A DNA stretch of 64,000 nucleotides from Microbacterium hatanonis (GCF_008017415.1 NZ_VRSV01000001.1:1674001-1738000); one strand, 5' to 3'. Counted from the first letter of the stretch, positions 50,932 to 60,510 are shown. The notes: generated by a model not told the origin, from the sequence alone. A program made the numbers and translations.

Positions 50932-52287
50932 ATGGCTCGCTCCCCTCTCACTCTAGCCGCGTCGGTCACGGCCGCCCTTCCCGGGGCAGGAGTGGTGGGC
51001 GTCGGTCTGCTCACCGAAAACGGCGCGGGTCGCTTCGATTCGGCCGTCGCCCGGCTCGACGACGGCCGCGAAGTGGTGGTGCGCACTCCCGCCGATGACG
51101 ATTCGGCGAGCGATCTCGCCGCGGAGTCGCGCGCCCTGCACGCCCTCACCCCCGGCGTCCGCGCCCTCCTGCCGTTCCGCGTTCCCGAGGTGCTCGGCGA
51201 GGCCGGCTCCGGAGCCGCCCGCGTTCTCGTCGTCGACCGCCTCCACGGGTATCGCGTCGACCCCGCGCACCTGCCCAAGGGTTCCGGGTTCGCGACCGCC
51301 ATCGGCAGCGCTCTCGCCGCCGTCCACGCACTGCCGCCCTCGATCGTGCGCACCGACGGCCTCCCCGTCCGCACTCCCGACCAGGTGCGCGACGATGTCT
51401 CGCGCCTCCTCGATCGTGCGGAGGCCACGCGCAGCGTCCCCGGCGTCCTCATCGAACGCTGGCGTCGCGCCGTCGACTCCGACGACCTGTGGCGGTTCGA
51501 GTCGGCCGTCGTGCTCGGCGGGGCGACCTCCGCATCGTTCCTGCTCTCCGAGGACGACACGGCGACGGTCACCGGCCTGCTCGACTGGGGCGGTCTGAGC
51601 GTCGGCGATCCGGCGACCGATCTGCGCTGGCTCGCGTCGGCCCCGACCGCGGCCGACGACGTCTACGCGGGCTACATCGCCGATGCATCGAGGGCGCCCG
51701 ACGCCCTGCTGCGCGAGAGAGCCCGCATGTACGCCGAGCTCGAGTTCGTGAAGTGGCTGGTCCATGGTCACGACAACGGGCGCCCCGAAGTCGTGGCAGA
51801 TGCGGTGGCCCTGCTTGAGTCGCTCGCCGACGGCGTGCGCGGCGACGAGATCGTGCCGGAAGCGAGCCCCGACGTGGATGCTGCGCTGTCGTACGCGCAT
51901 CTGATCCCCGAGTCCGCCCCGACCGCGGTCGACACGTCGATGCAGACCGACGCCTACGACCCGCAGATGATGTCGCTGTTCCTCGCAGCCGAGCACGACC
52001 GGCAGACAGCCGCGTCCGCTCCCGACTTCGGCCTCGACGGGCTCCGCGAGCCCGAGGAGCAGTCGACGGCGCCGATCGACATGGAGGGCTGGTCGTCACT
52101 GCGTGAGACCGACGCCGCCGAACGAGAGACGCAGGAGGAGTCCGCGCCCGCCGGTGCGTCCGCGCGGGTCGACGACGCCGTGAACGACGACGAGGATCTT
52201 CGGGATGAGGCGCAGCGGGCGACGCGCGCAGCGCTGCGGCGATGGGGCGCCGGGGGCGACGACGCTCGAGTCGGTCAGGGCAGCTGA
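50932..52287 (+). CDS. aminoglycoside-phosphotransferase-fold protein lacking the catalytic loop
   Basis: 451 residues. The N-terminal 290 residues follow the APH/choline-kinase fold (GAGVVGVGLLTENGAGRFDSAVARLDDGREVVVRTP; HALTPGVRALLPFRVPEVLGEAGSG). The metal-binding motif is recognisable as VTGLLDWGGLSVGDPATDLRWL (near 216). Where HGDLHxxN should be, the sequence is VLGGATSASFL (near 193): the catalytic Asp and Asn are both missing. Residues about 300-451 form an acidic, low-complexity tail. It is probably a pseudokinase or degenerate kinase. It overlaps adnB tail-to-tail by 13 bp. Confidence 0.78.
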   Translation: MARSPLTLAASVTAALPGAGVVGVGLLTENGAGRFDSAVARLDDGREVVVRTPADDDSASDLAAESRALHALTPGVRALLPFRVPEVLGEAGSGAARVLVVDRLHGYRVDPAHLPKGSGFATAIGSALAAVHALPPSIVRTDGLPVRTPDQVRDDVSRLLDRAEATRSVPGVLIERWRRAVDSDDLWRFESAVVLGGATSASFLLSEDDTATVTGLLDWGGLSVGDPATDLRWLASAPTAADDVYAGYIADASRAPDALLRERARMYAELEFVKWLVHGHDNGRPEVVADAVALLESLADGVRGDEIVPEASPDVDAALSYAHLIPESAPTAVDTSMQTDAYDPQMMSLFLAAEHDRQTAASAPDFGLDGLREPEEQSTAPIDMEGWSSLRETDAAERETQEESAPAGASARVDDAVNDDEDLRDEAQRATRAALRRWGAGGDDARVGQGS

Positions 52288-55200
52288 GTCCGCCCGCCGG
52301 CCGTGTCACGGGCGCGGCGCCATCGCGCGACGAGTTCTGCTTCGTGCCAGACGCGGTCCGACCGGATGACGAGGTCGTCCGCGACGTAGTACAGCGCGAC
52401 GTCGATGTCTTCCAGGGGCACGCCGTGCTTCTTGTGGTAGGCCAGCCGGTATAGCGCGAGCTGCAGCATCCGCTCGTCCTTCTCTGCTGCGGAGATCGGC
52501 GCGCGACCGGTCTTCCAGTCGACGATCTCGAGGCGTCCGCCTCGGTCGTCACGGCGGAACACGGCGTCGAGCTTGCAGATCATGACGTGCTGCTCGCCGT
52601 CGCCCGTCGACATCGCGAAGTCGATCTCGGTCTCCACTTCGAGCGGGGCGAGAGCGGCCCACTCCGACCTCTCGAAGACCTCCTTCAAGCGGGCGAGGTC
52701 TGCGGCGTCCGAGGCGGATGCCTCCGACGCGTCGTCGTCGTCGATCTCCCACAGCGCGTCGTCGACCGACCCGGCGGTGCCCGCACGACCCGATCGCTGT
52801 TCCACCCACGCGTGGAACAGCGTGCCCAGGCGCGTCTGGCGGAAGGGGCGCTCGGGCAGCGGGCGGGTGACCGCGGACACGGTGGCGCGGTAGTCGGTGA
52901 CGTAGTCCTTGAATCGGGAGGCGGGGATGCGGGCCGGTGGGCGCACCGGCGCTCCCCTGCGCCTCGTCTCCCACTCGGCGAGAAGGCGCGCCAGGGTGTC
53001 GTCGGGCACGGGATCGTGGTCGGCCGCTGCGCGCACCGCCTCCGCCGCGGTGAGCACCGCCTCCCGCCGCGCCCCGAGCGGGTCGAGGGGCCACTGGACG
53101 ATCCGACCGCCCCTGTCGAGGTAAGGGTTGTCGTCGGGCGCCGACTCCTCGATCGGCGCAGCGCCGAGGGCGTCGAGCATCTCGACGAGATAGCGGCTGG
53201 GCGTGCGGGGCTCCTTCTGACCGGCCCAGTGCGCGCCGGTGAGCAGCAGCTCCGACCGGGCTCGAGTGACCGCGACGTAGGCAAGGCGTCTCTCCTCGCG
53301 CTCCTGGTGCGCGCGATCGGCCTCACGGAGTCGCTCGATCGCGTCGGGCAGATCGGCGTCGTCGTCGTCGAACGACCAGTCCAACCGAGGGAGCGCATCG
53401 CGATCGCCCCGCAGCGGGTACGGCAGAACCCCGAAACCGAGCCAGCCGTTGACCGTGCGAGGTGCCTTGGGCAGCTCTTTGTCGACGAGGCGCACCACCG
53501 CGACGGCGTCCCACTCGAGCCCCTTCGAGCCGTGAACGGTGAGCAGCTGCACGACGCCCGGCTCGGGGGGCTCGGGGCGCGGCATGAGTTCGTCGGTCTC
53601 CTCGGCGTGATCGAGCCACGCGAGGAGACTGGCGACCGAGCCGCGATCGTCGGCGAGGAGGAAGGCGCGCACCTCGTCGAGGAAGGTGCGAAGGCGCGCG
53701 CTGGCCACGCGAGCGGGGCCTCGAGCCTCGTTGGCGGCCAGTTCGATGTCGAGACGCAGCTCGATCTCGATCAGGCGCAGGAGGTCGGGTATGGGCTGGC
53801 CGACCGCACGCCGGAGACGCTCGAACATCTCGCCCGCGTCGCGCAGGCGCCGCCGCCCCTCGGGCGTGATGTCGCGCAGGAATCCATGATCGTCGTTGGA
53901 CCGACGCACGAACTCGAGCGCGTCGATGATCGACAGCTGCTCGTCGGCACCCGCCGATGCGCGCACGCGCGCCGCGAGCTCGGCCGGGAGCGGATCGAGC
54001 GCCGCGTCACGTCGCGAGAGGGTGTCGGCCAAGGCGTGGAGGGAGGCGAGATCGGCCACGCCGACGGCGAACCGCGGGCCGGCGAGCAGTCGGATCAACG
54101 ACGAGCCCTGGGCGGGGTCGTGGACGACCCGCAGCGCGGAGACGACGTCGACGACCTCCGGCGTGGACAGGAGTCCGCCGAGACCGAGGATGCGATTGGG
54201 CACGCCGGCCGCGTCGAGGGCGTCGGCGAAGAGCTGCATGTGACGCTTCGTGCGGAACAGCACCGCGCCGGAGTGGGGGTGCGGGGCACCGGATGCCGCG
54301 TGGGCGGCGCGGACGCCGACGAACCACTCGGCGACCTCCCGCGCTTCCTCCTCCGCCGACGCCGCGAACACCCGCGACACGCGACCGGTCGCCGCCCCCG
54401 GACGCGGTGCGAGCTCTTCGACGTCGGCACCGACGGCCGCGGAGAGGAGCGCGTTGGCCGCGGTGAGGATCGCCCTGTCGTTGCGCCAACTGATCATGAG
54501 GCGGAACCGGTCGCACTCCCCCGTCGACGAGAAGGCGCCGGCGAACGCGACGAGGTTGTCGGCCGACGCACCACGCCATCCGTAGATCGATTGATGCGGG
54601 TCGCCGACCGCCATCACGGCCGTATCGCGGAAGATCGCGGCCAGCAGCCGCGTCTGGAGCACCGACGTGTCCTGGTACTCGTCGAGCAGCACGACACGGT
54701 ACTGCGCGCGCAACGCCTCACCGACATCGGGGGCGCGCTCCACGATCGTGAGGGCGTCCGCCACCTGGTCGGCGAAGTCGAGCGTGTCGTCCGCGCGTTT
54801 GCGTCGCGCGTACTCGCGCACGAGCTCGGCGAGCACGGGAAGACCCGTCATACTGCGCCGCGCCTTGTCGACGCGGTCCTGATCGACCTTCCTGCGGCAG
54901 GTCACGGTCGACAGGCGCGCGTCCCAGGAATTCGCGAACGCGATGAGGTCGTCGAGGTCGACCCGGTTGTCGAGCACGTCGCCCGAAAGACGATGGACGG
55001 CGTCCACCACGGTGGAGAACGCCTCCTCCCTCTCGGCGAGCCGCTCGTCGTCGGAGGCGATGACCACGCGTCGAGCGAGCAGCCACGACCCCGACTGGCT
55101 GAGGAGAGCCGAATCCGGGTCGCGCCCGATCCGCGCCCCGTGCTCCCGGACGAGTGCGTCGGCGAACGCGTTGTAGGTGGCGACGCGCGGACGGAACGCG

Positions 55201-55658
55201 AGCTCCTCCCCGTCGACGGAGCGGACGCTGCGGCCGGGGACCAGATCGTCGGCGACCCGATCGAGGAGCGCGGCGAAGGCGGCGTCGCGCACCCGCGGTG
55301 GGGAGGCCGCATGCGTCTCCCAGAATCCCGGGAGCGTGCCGTCCGAGACGAGCTGGTCGAGATGGGGCAGGAGATCGCGACGGGCGTACTCGCGAACGAC
55401 GGCCAGTCGGCGACCGATGCGCTCAGCGAGCTCGCCCGCCGCCTTGCGCGTGAAGGTGAGCCCGAGCACCTCGTCGGGGGCGACGTGACCGTTGGCCACG
55501 AGCCACACGACGCGACCGGCCATGGTCTCGGTCTTGCCGCTGCCCGCGCCGGCGACCACGAGCGCCGGGCTGGCCGGCGCCTCGATGACGGCTCGCTGAT
55601 CGGCGGTCGGCGGAGGAAGCCCGAGGGCGCGGGCGATCGTCTCGGCGGAGAGGGTCAA
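52275..55658 (-). CDS. adnB: helicase-nuclease subunit AdnB
   Basis: DNA end-resection motor-nuclease, 1127 residues. Walker A is VVAGAGSGKTETM, motif II LLDEYQDTSVLQ, motif III VGDPHQSIYGWRGA, motif V LLTVHGSKGLEWDAVAVV, motif VI RRLAYVAVTRARSELLLTG. The RecB-type nuclease at the C-terminus has LGTLFHAWVEQR, then EIVDWKTGRAP (Asp and Lys of the active site) and QLALYRLAYHKKH. This corresponds to Rv3201c. It overlaps adnA by 4 bp (ATGA). Confidence 0.95.
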   Translation of the reverse strand: MTLSAETIARALGLPPPTADQRAVIEAPASPALVVAGAGSGKTETMAGRVVWLVANGHVAPDEVLGLTFTRKAAGELAERIGRRLAVVREYARRDLLPHLDQLVSDGTLPGFWETHAASPPRVRDAAFAALLDRVADDLVPGRSVRSVDGEELAFRPRVATYNAFADALVREHGARIGRDPDSALLSQSGSWLLARRVVIASDDERLAEREEAFSTVVDAVHRLSGDVLDNRVDLDDLIAFANSWDARLSTVTCRRKVDQDRVDKARRSMTGLPVLAELVREYARRKRADDTLDFADQVADALTIVERAPDVGEALRAQYRVVLLDEYQDTSVLQTRLLAAIFRDTAVMAVGDPHQSIYGWRGASADNLVAFAGAFSSTGECDRFRLMISWRNDRAILTAANALLSAAVGADVEELAPRPGAATGRVSRVFAASAEEEAREVAEWFVGVRAAHAASGAPHPHSGAVLFRTKRHMQLFADALDAAGVPNRILGLGGLLSTPEVVDVVSALRVVHDPAQGSSLIRLLAGPRFAVGVADLASLHALADTLSRRDAALDPLPAELAARVRASAGADEQLSIIDALEFVRRSNDDHGFLRDITPEGRRRLRDAGEMFERLRRAVGQPIPDLLRLIEIELRLDIELAANEARGPARVASARLRTFLDEVRAFLLADDRGSVASLLAWLDHAEETDELMPRPEPPEPGVVQLLTVHGSKGLEWDAVAVVRLVDKELPKAPRTVNGWLGFGVLPYPLRGDRDALPRLDWSFDDDDADLPDAIERLREADRAHQEREERRLAYVAVTRARSELLLTGAHWAGQKEPRTPSRYLVEMLDALGAAPIEESAPDDNPYLDRGGRIVQWPLDPLGARREAVLTAAEAVRAAADHDPVPDDTLARLLAEWETRRRGAPVRPPARIPASRFKDYVTDYRATVSAVTRPLPERPFRQTRLGTLFHAWVEQRSGRAGTAGSVDDALWEIDDDDASEASASDAADLARLKEVFERSEWAALAPLEVETEIDFAMSTGDGEQHVMICKLDAVFRRDDRGGRLEIVDWKTGRAPISAAEKDERMLQLALYRLAYHKKHGVPLEDIDVALYYVADDLVIRSDRVWHEAELVARWRRARDTAGGRTQLP

Positions 55659-58600
55659 GACGACGACACCGCCTTAACCGTGTGCAGCGCGCAGACGCCG
55701 AACCGGGAGGTGGCGCAGTGCGCGTCGATGGGGGCATCGAACCTGTCGGCCGCCATCAGCCGCGCGGTCTCGACGATGCTGCCGAGGAACTCGGCGCGCT
55801 CGGCGGCGGCCATCGGCGCCTGACGCGCCAGGCGGTAATGGGGCTCCTTGGTCGTCGTCCGCGAGAGCACGATCAACCGTGCTCCGGCGTTCGTCTGCGG
55901 ATGGGCGCCCGGGACGAGCCCCTCGAGGAAGGCCAGCTGATATGCGGCGAGCTGCGGATCGTCGGCGACCTTGTCATCGCTGACCCGGGCCTCGGAGCGT
56001 CCGGTCTTCAGATCGACGATCAGCACGTTCTCGTCGACTCCGTCGCGTACTGGCACCTTCTCGCCTCGACCCGCCGGATAGACCTCGACTCGGTCGATCG
56101 ATCCGGTGAGCAGGGCGAAGCGGCCCTCGGGGTGCCGTGCGTCGGGGTCGACCGCCACGACCCGCGGCACACCGTCGGCTGTCGCGTCGAGGTCGACGGC
56201 GAGACGGAAGCGCGCCTCGGCTCCGATCGTGCGACCGCCTTCGGCGTGGAATGTCCGCAGGTAGGAGTGCAGGCGATCGGCGAGGAGATGCGCCCAGGTG
56301 TGCTCCTTGCGCGACAACCAGGGCGCCTCGAAGTCGAGCTCGCCCCACCGCTCGTCGACGATCCGGCGGATCTCGTCGAGGTCGCCCGAGGGCACCTCCT
56401 CCATCGCGGCGTGGAGGATGACGCCGGCACCTGCCGACCAGGTGCGCGTCTCGCCGCCGAGCGCACGCACCGCCCAATCGACCTGGCAATCCGCGAACGT
56501 CGTCATCTTCGAGGGAGAGATCGGCACCGGAGCGCGGTCGGGGTCGCGCAGTGGCCCGTCGGATGACGGCGGCGCCACTCCGAACCACTGCTCGGGCGCG
56601 GCGCCGGCGACCCCCGCGCGCGCGAGGACGACGAGCTGGGAAGCGGCGTGCGCGCGGGCTCCGACCGACGAGGAGGCGGTCAGCGTCCGGCGGTACTGCG
56701 ACACCAGGCCGCGGAGGGTGAGGGGGTGTCCGGCGTCGACCTCGTCGAGCACCGGCGGCTCGGGCTCGGGCAGCAGCTCGAACAACGGACTCGGGCCGAG
56801 GTCGTCGTCGTCGACCGCGGTGACCACGAGGTGTCGTCGGGCGCGCGACAGCGCACGGGCGAACAGCCGCAGCTCGTCGTGCAGCGCCGCCCGCCGACGA
56901 TCCAGCACCGCGGGGGCGGCCGGGGAGGCGAGCCCCTGCCGCCATGCCTCGACCTCGTCGCCGAGGCGCCAGGCATCGAGGATGCCGCCGCGAAGGCGGA
57001 GGTTCGGCCACACGCCGTCCTGGACGCCGGCGACGACGACCGCGTCGAACTCCGTACCGAGCGCCGTCGCCGGCGTGAGCACGGTCACGGTCGCCGCGCG
57101 GTCGGGAGAGGCGAGGATGTCTTCGGGCACGTCGCTGTCGAGGATCCGTCGGATGAAGTCCGATGTCTTCGCGTCGGGATCGCGCTCGAGGAATCGCTTC
57201 GCGGCGTCGAACAACGCCACCAGGGCATCGAGCGCCTGCCCCGTCTCCGCGGCCAGGACACCGCCGCCCACCGCCGTGTCGTGCCAGGAGCGCGCCAACG
57301 GGCGACCCGAGCCGTCGCGGGCGCGATCCCACGCCACCCAGAGCAGCTCGTGGACGGTGGCACCCCGCTCCGCGTCGGAGGCGATGCGCCCCAGCGTCGT
57401 AGCGAGACGCTCTGCGGCGCGAGCCTCGGGCGAGTCGATCAGAGCGAGCTCGAGGGGGTGCGCCAGGGCGTCGGCGAGCAGGTGCCGGGCCGCCCGGGTT
57501 CCTCCGTCGGCGAGCTCCGCGTGGCGCAGTCGCCCGCGCAGGCGTCGCAGCCCCACGGCGTCGAGACCCCCGAACGGCGAGACGAGCACACCGGCGAGAG
57601 CATCGGGATCGCGATCGGCGGGATCGACGAGTGCGATCCGCACGAGTTCGAGCAGGTCGCGCACGACCTGCTCTCGTCCGAGCGGGCGCTGAACGCCGGC
57701 GGCCCGCGTGGGCACCTCGCGTGCCGCGAGCTCGGTCTCGAGCGTGGCCACCTGACGGGTGTCGTGCGCGATCACGGCGATCCTCGACCACGGGATCTCG
57801 TCGAGCAGGTGCCACTCGCGAACGATGCGGGCGACCGCGTCGATCTCCTCGAAGGGAGAACCCGCGACGATGGCGCGCACCGACCGGTCGTCGGGGTCGA
57901 GGTCTCCCGGGGGCCGCCGGTGGTCGATGCGTCCCGCCGCACCGATGGACTGCGTCACGACGCGTGCGAGTCGCGTCAGTGCCGGCGCGGCCCGGTGCGG
58001 CGCGTCGAGCACGAACGCCGTGCCCAGCAGCGCGCAGAGGTCGGCGAAGAGCGCAGGACTCGACCCGCGGAAGGCACCGGACGCGATGTCGGGATCGCCG
58101 AAGGCGACGACCGCGACGCCGCGTGCGCGCAGTGCAGCGACGACGTCGAGACCGCCTCGGGTGAGCTCCTGGCCGTCGTCGATGAGCACAGCCCGCAAGC
58201 GGCCGGCCGCCCCGAGCTGACGTTCGCCTTCGGCGCCCAGCGGGGTGCGGTGCAGCACAGCGGCGGCCTCGCGCAACAGGTCGGCCGCATCGCGCGCACG
58301 GGTGTGCATCTGGTCGACCGCATCCCGGTACTCCCGGAGGAAGGATGCTGCGGCCGCCCAGCCGGCGTCGGCCCGATCCGCCGCGAGTCCGGCCAGTTCG
58401 GCCGCATCGAGGTCGAGTTCGGTGCAGGCGGCGATGAACTGACGCAGCTCTCCCCGGAACTCGCGCGAGCCCCTCACCTCGGCGCCGATCGTGGCCGGCC
58501 AGGGCACGACCGCCTCGCACGTTCCCTCGTCGGCGATGTCGCCGGCCAGGAGATCGGCGAGGATGCGGTCGTGATCGCTCGCCGCGAGAAGCTGCGGCGG

Positions 58601-58933
58601 CTGCCCGCCGGCCCGCACCTCTGCGGCCCGCACGACCTGGTAGGCGAACGACGCCATCGAGCGGGCGAGAGCCCCCGACGACGCCCGGTCGACGACGATC
58701 GAGAGGCGATCCCGGAGCGCCGTGGCGGTCTGCCGCGACGGCGTGAGCACGAGGACGTCGTCGACCGACACCCCGGCGTCGACCAGCGCGTGCAACCGCG
58801 CCACGAGGGTCTCGGTCTTGCCCGTTCCCGGGGCGCCCAGCACGACACCGGAGGATGCCACCGGCAGCCCGACGACCGCGCGCTGCACCTCGTCGAGCGT
58901 GATGCGCGACGACGACGCATCCGCTGATCCCAT
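55655..58933 (-). CDS. adnA: helicase-nuclease subunit AdnA
   Basis: Partner of AdnB, 1092 residues. Walker A is VVLGAPGTGKTETL, motif II is degenerate (LIDDGQELTRGG in place of DExx), and the C-terminal nuclease has SAGAGVILHAAMEE, ENVLIVDLKTGRSE (Asp, Lys) and QLAAYQLAFLEG. Many RecB-type nucleases have a 4Fe-4S site with four cysteines; here FADCQVDW and HCATSRFGVCALH give three, so the cluster may be incomplete. The ATG at 58933 is 7 nt after TAGCGT on the minus strand; upstream codons in the same frame run to 59314 but cover the DUF3107 gene. Confidence 0.93.
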   Translation of the reverse strand: MGSADASSSRITLDEVQRAVVGLPVASSGVVLGAPGTGKTETLVARLHALVDAGVSVDDVLVLTPSRQTATALRDRLSIVVDRASSGALARSMASFAYQVVRAAEVRAGGQPPQLLAASDHDRILADLLAGDIADEGTCEAVVPWPATIGAEVRGSREFRGELRQFIAACTELDLDAAELAGLAADRADAGWAAAASFLREYRDAVDQMHTRARDAADLLREAAAVLHRTPLGAEGERQLGAAGRLRAVLIDDGQELTRGGLDVVAALRARGVAVVAFGDPDIASGAFRGSSPALFADLCALLGTAFVLDAPHRAAPALTRLARVVTQSIGAAGRIDHRRPPGDLDPDDRSVRAIVAGSPFEEIDAVARIVREWHLLDEIPWSRIAVIAHDTRQVATLETELAAREVPTRAAGVQRPLGREQVVRDLLELVRIALVDPADRDPDALAGVLVSPFGGLDAVGLRRLRGRLRHAELADGGTRAARHLLADALAHPLELALIDSPEARAAERLATTLGRIASDAERGATVHELLWVAWDRARDGSGRPLARSWHDTAVGGGVLAAETGQALDALVALFDAAKRFLERDPDAKTSDFIRRILDSDVPEDILASPDRAATVTVLTPATALGTEFDAVVVAGVQDGVWPNLRLRGGILDAWRLGDEVEAWRQGLASPAAPAVLDRRRAALHDELRLFARALSRARRHLVVTAVDDDDLGPSPLFELLPEPEPPVLDEVDAGHPLTLRGLVSQYRRTLTASSSVGARAHAASQLVVLARAGVAGAAPEQWFGVAPPSSDGPLRDPDRAPVPISPSKMTTFADCQVDWAVRALGGETRTWSAGAGVILHAAMEEVPSGDLDEIRRIVDERWGELDFEAPWLSRKEHTWAHLLADRLHSYLRTFHAEGGRTIGAEARFRLAVDLDATADGVPRVVAVDPDARHPEGRFALLTGSIDRVEVYPAGRGEKVPVRDGVDENVLIVDLKTGRSEARVSDDKVADDPQLAAYQLAFLEGLVPGAHPQTNAGARLIVLSRTTTKEPHYRLARQAPMAAAERAEFLGSIVETARLMAADRFDAPIDAHCATSRFGVCALHTVKAVSSS

Positions 58934-58940
58934 GCCCACC

Positions 58941-58946
58941 ACGCTA
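58941..58946 (-). promoter_or_regulatory. -10 box of a leaderless promoter (adnAB)
   Basis: The minus strand reads TAGCGT, 7 nt, then the ATG at 58933. Confidence 0.45.
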
Positions 58947-59042
58947 ACCGGCACGACCGACACCGCGGCGACGGACGTCGTTCGCCGAGAGCGTTCGGGG
59001 AACGGCCGGAGGGATACGCGCCCTGTCGTAGAGTTTTGGTGC

Positions 59043-59061
59043 GCCCGGGGCAGACCCGGGC
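59043..59061 (+). other. 5'UTR hairpin before DUF3107
   Basis: GCCCGGG (59043-59049), loop GCAGA, CCCGGGC (59055-59061), 16 nt before the GTG. TAGAGT upstream (about 59021) would put the start of transcription just before it. A translational or stability role is possible. Confidence 0.45.
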
Positions 59062-59077
59062 CGGAAAGGGCACCACC

Positions 59078-59302
59078 GTGGAGATCCGCATCGGCATCGC
59101 GAACACCGGCCGTGAGCTCAGCTTCGAAACCTCCGAGGCATCGGACGCCGTGAAGAAGTCCGTCGCCGACGCCCTCGACGCCAAGGCGTCGCACCTGAAC
59201 TTCACCGACGTGAAGGGCAACAGCTACCTCGTGCCCACCGCGACCCTCGCCTACATCGAGTTCGGCACCGAAGAGTCGCGCCGCGTCGGCTTCGTCGCCT
59301 GA
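59078..59302 (+). CDS. DUF3107 family protein
   Basis: 74-residue protein of unknown function, conserved in actinobacteria (TB9.4/Rv3208A in M. tuberculosis). MEIRIGIANTGRELSFETSEASDAVKKSVADALDAKASHLNFTDVKGNSYLVPTATLAYIEFG is the whole family pattern. The GTG at 59078 has GGAAAGGG about 7 nt upstream. Confidence 0.92.
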   Translation: MEIRIGIANTGRELSFETSEASDAVKKSVADALDAKASHLNFTDVKGNSYLVPTATLAYIEFGTEESRRVGFVA

Positions 59303-59312
59303 GTCCGGCGCC

Positions 59313-59603
59313 ATGCAGATCGCGCTCGCTCTGCTGATCGCCGTGGTGATCGGCGTCGCCCTGCACTTCGCGCTCCCCCACCGTCAGAAGCGCGGGGTGG
59401 TGGTCGCCCCGGCGATCGCCGCCGTCGCGGGTGTCGTGACGTGGGCTGCCCTCACCTGGGCCGGCGTCGGCATCGACAACCCCTGGATCTGGCTGTCGGC
59501 GATCGTCGTACCGGCCGTCGTCACGGCACCCGTCGTGCTCGCACTCGGCGCCGCCCGGGTGCGCGGAGACGAGCGCGAACGCCAGCGCCTCGGTCTGGTC
59601 TGA
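59313..59603 (+). CDS. small membrane protein, unknown function
   Basis: 96 residues with three hydrophobic segments: MQIALALLIAVVIGVALHFALP, VVVAPAIAAVAGVVTWAALTWAGVG and WIWLSAIVVPAVVTAPVVLALGAARV, then a short charged tail (RGDERERQRLGLV). Not recognised. It starts 10 nt after the DUF3107 stop and is probably cotranscribed with it. Confidence 0.7.
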   Translation: MQIALALLIAVVIGVALHFALPHRQKRGVVVAPAIAAVAGVVTWAALTWAGVGIDNPWIWLSAIVVPAVVTAPVVLALGAARVRGDERERQRLGLV

Positions 59604-59610
59604 CCCGACG

Positions 59611-60327
59611 TCAGGCCGCGAGGCCGGTGGCGTCCATGCGCCGCGAATGAGCGGCCATCAGCTCGGTGAAGACCGGCTCGACCCTCTCCTCGTCGGCAGC
59701 GACGAGCGTCGTCGGCCGAAGTGCCGCGCGTGCCACGAGAAGAGTGTCGCCGACGAGTCGTCGGCCCCACATCGCCAGGAGGGAACGCCACTCCTCGTCG
59801 CTGTCGATCGTGGCCGCGATGATCTCGACGATGGCCTGGCGGTCGTCGTCGGCCCGGAGGATGCGTGCGACGCGACGGCCGGTGTCGCCGTAGCTCGCCG
59901 ACAGGGCCAGGTAGAAGTCGTCGAGCATGCCGGCCGTGATGTGCACCGAGACCATGGTCTCCTGGGGCCGGACACCGTGCGTCGCGCGGCGGAACGCGTC
60001 GAGCGATTCGCGGAACGGCAGCATGAGGGCCGTCGGATCGTCGCCCCGCTCCCGGATGAGGGAGACGAGCGCCTCGTGCTTCGTGAGTGCCGCACCCGCG
60101 GCGCGGGAGAGCGCCTCCTTCTGCGCGAGCTCGGGCGTCGAGGCGATCAGCTCGCTCAGTGTCTCGAAGAAGCCGAGCTGCAGGTACGCCGCCTGGCCGA
60201 GGAAGGTATCGACCTCCGGCGCCAGCTCGGCGAAATCGACCCGCACGGCGTCGCCGAAATCGCCGCGCGACCTCAGAGTGAGGGTGCGACCGGCAGGGCG
60301 ACCACGACGACGCAACCACTCGAACAC
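59611..60327 (-). CDS. ferritin-like fold protein (MiaE-like)
   Basis: 238 residues, mostly helical; resembles the actinobacterial ferritin-like proteins related to tRNA-(ms2io6A) hydroxylase (Rv3210c region). LGFFETLSELIASTPELAQKEALSRAAGAALTKHEALVSLIRERGDDP contains a Glu and an ExxH-like KHE set that could bind di-iron; a second helix pair is VSVHITAGMLDDFYLALSASYGD. Whether iron is bound is unknown. The start is GTG with TAGGCT 7 nt upstream. It is divergent from the RhlE-like gene. Confidence 0.75.
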   Translation of the reverse strand: MFEWLRRRGRPAGRTLTLRSRGDFGDAVRVDFAELAPEVDTFLGQAAYLQLGFFETLSELIASTPELAQKEALSRAAGAALTKHEALVSLIRERGDDPTALMLPFRESLDAFRRATHGVRPQETMVSVHITAGMLDDFYLALSASYGDTGRRVARILRADDDRQAIVEIIAATIDSDEEWRSLLAMWGRRLVGDTLLVARAALRPTTLVAADEERVEPVFTELMAAHSRRMDATGLAA

Positions 60328-60334
60328 GTACGAA

Positions 60335-60340
60335 AGCCTA
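60335..60340 (-). promoter_or_regulatory. -10 box of a leaderless promoter (ferritin-like gene)
   Basis: The minus strand reads TAGGCT, 7 nt, then GTG at 60327. Confidence 0.45.
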
Positions 60341-60402
60341 AGCCCGCCGCCGGTCCGCCCCGCCGAGGTACGCCCCTTTCAGCTGCATCCGAGCCGCTCC
60401 GG

Positions 60403-60510
60403 TATCGTTGAGGGGTCCCGGCGTCGGATCGGGACCCCCGCGCCTGCGGCTGAGTGAAGGCGTGGACCGATCACTCTAGGCGGCTCTCTTCCGCCGGACA
60501 GGCTCATATC
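60403..60510 (+). promoter_or_regulatory. promoter and structured leader of the DEAD-box helicase gene
   Basis: TATCGT (60403-60408) is a plausible -10. About 100 nt of leader follow before the GTG. It begins with GGGGTCCCG (60412-60420) pairing with CGGGACCCC (60430-60438), and has a second hairpin GGCGG/CCGCC at 60479-60483 and 60491-60495. The strong hairpin right at the transcript start and the long leader stand out in a window where most starts are leaderless. Autoregulation by the helicase or cold control is a guess. Confidence 0.5.
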
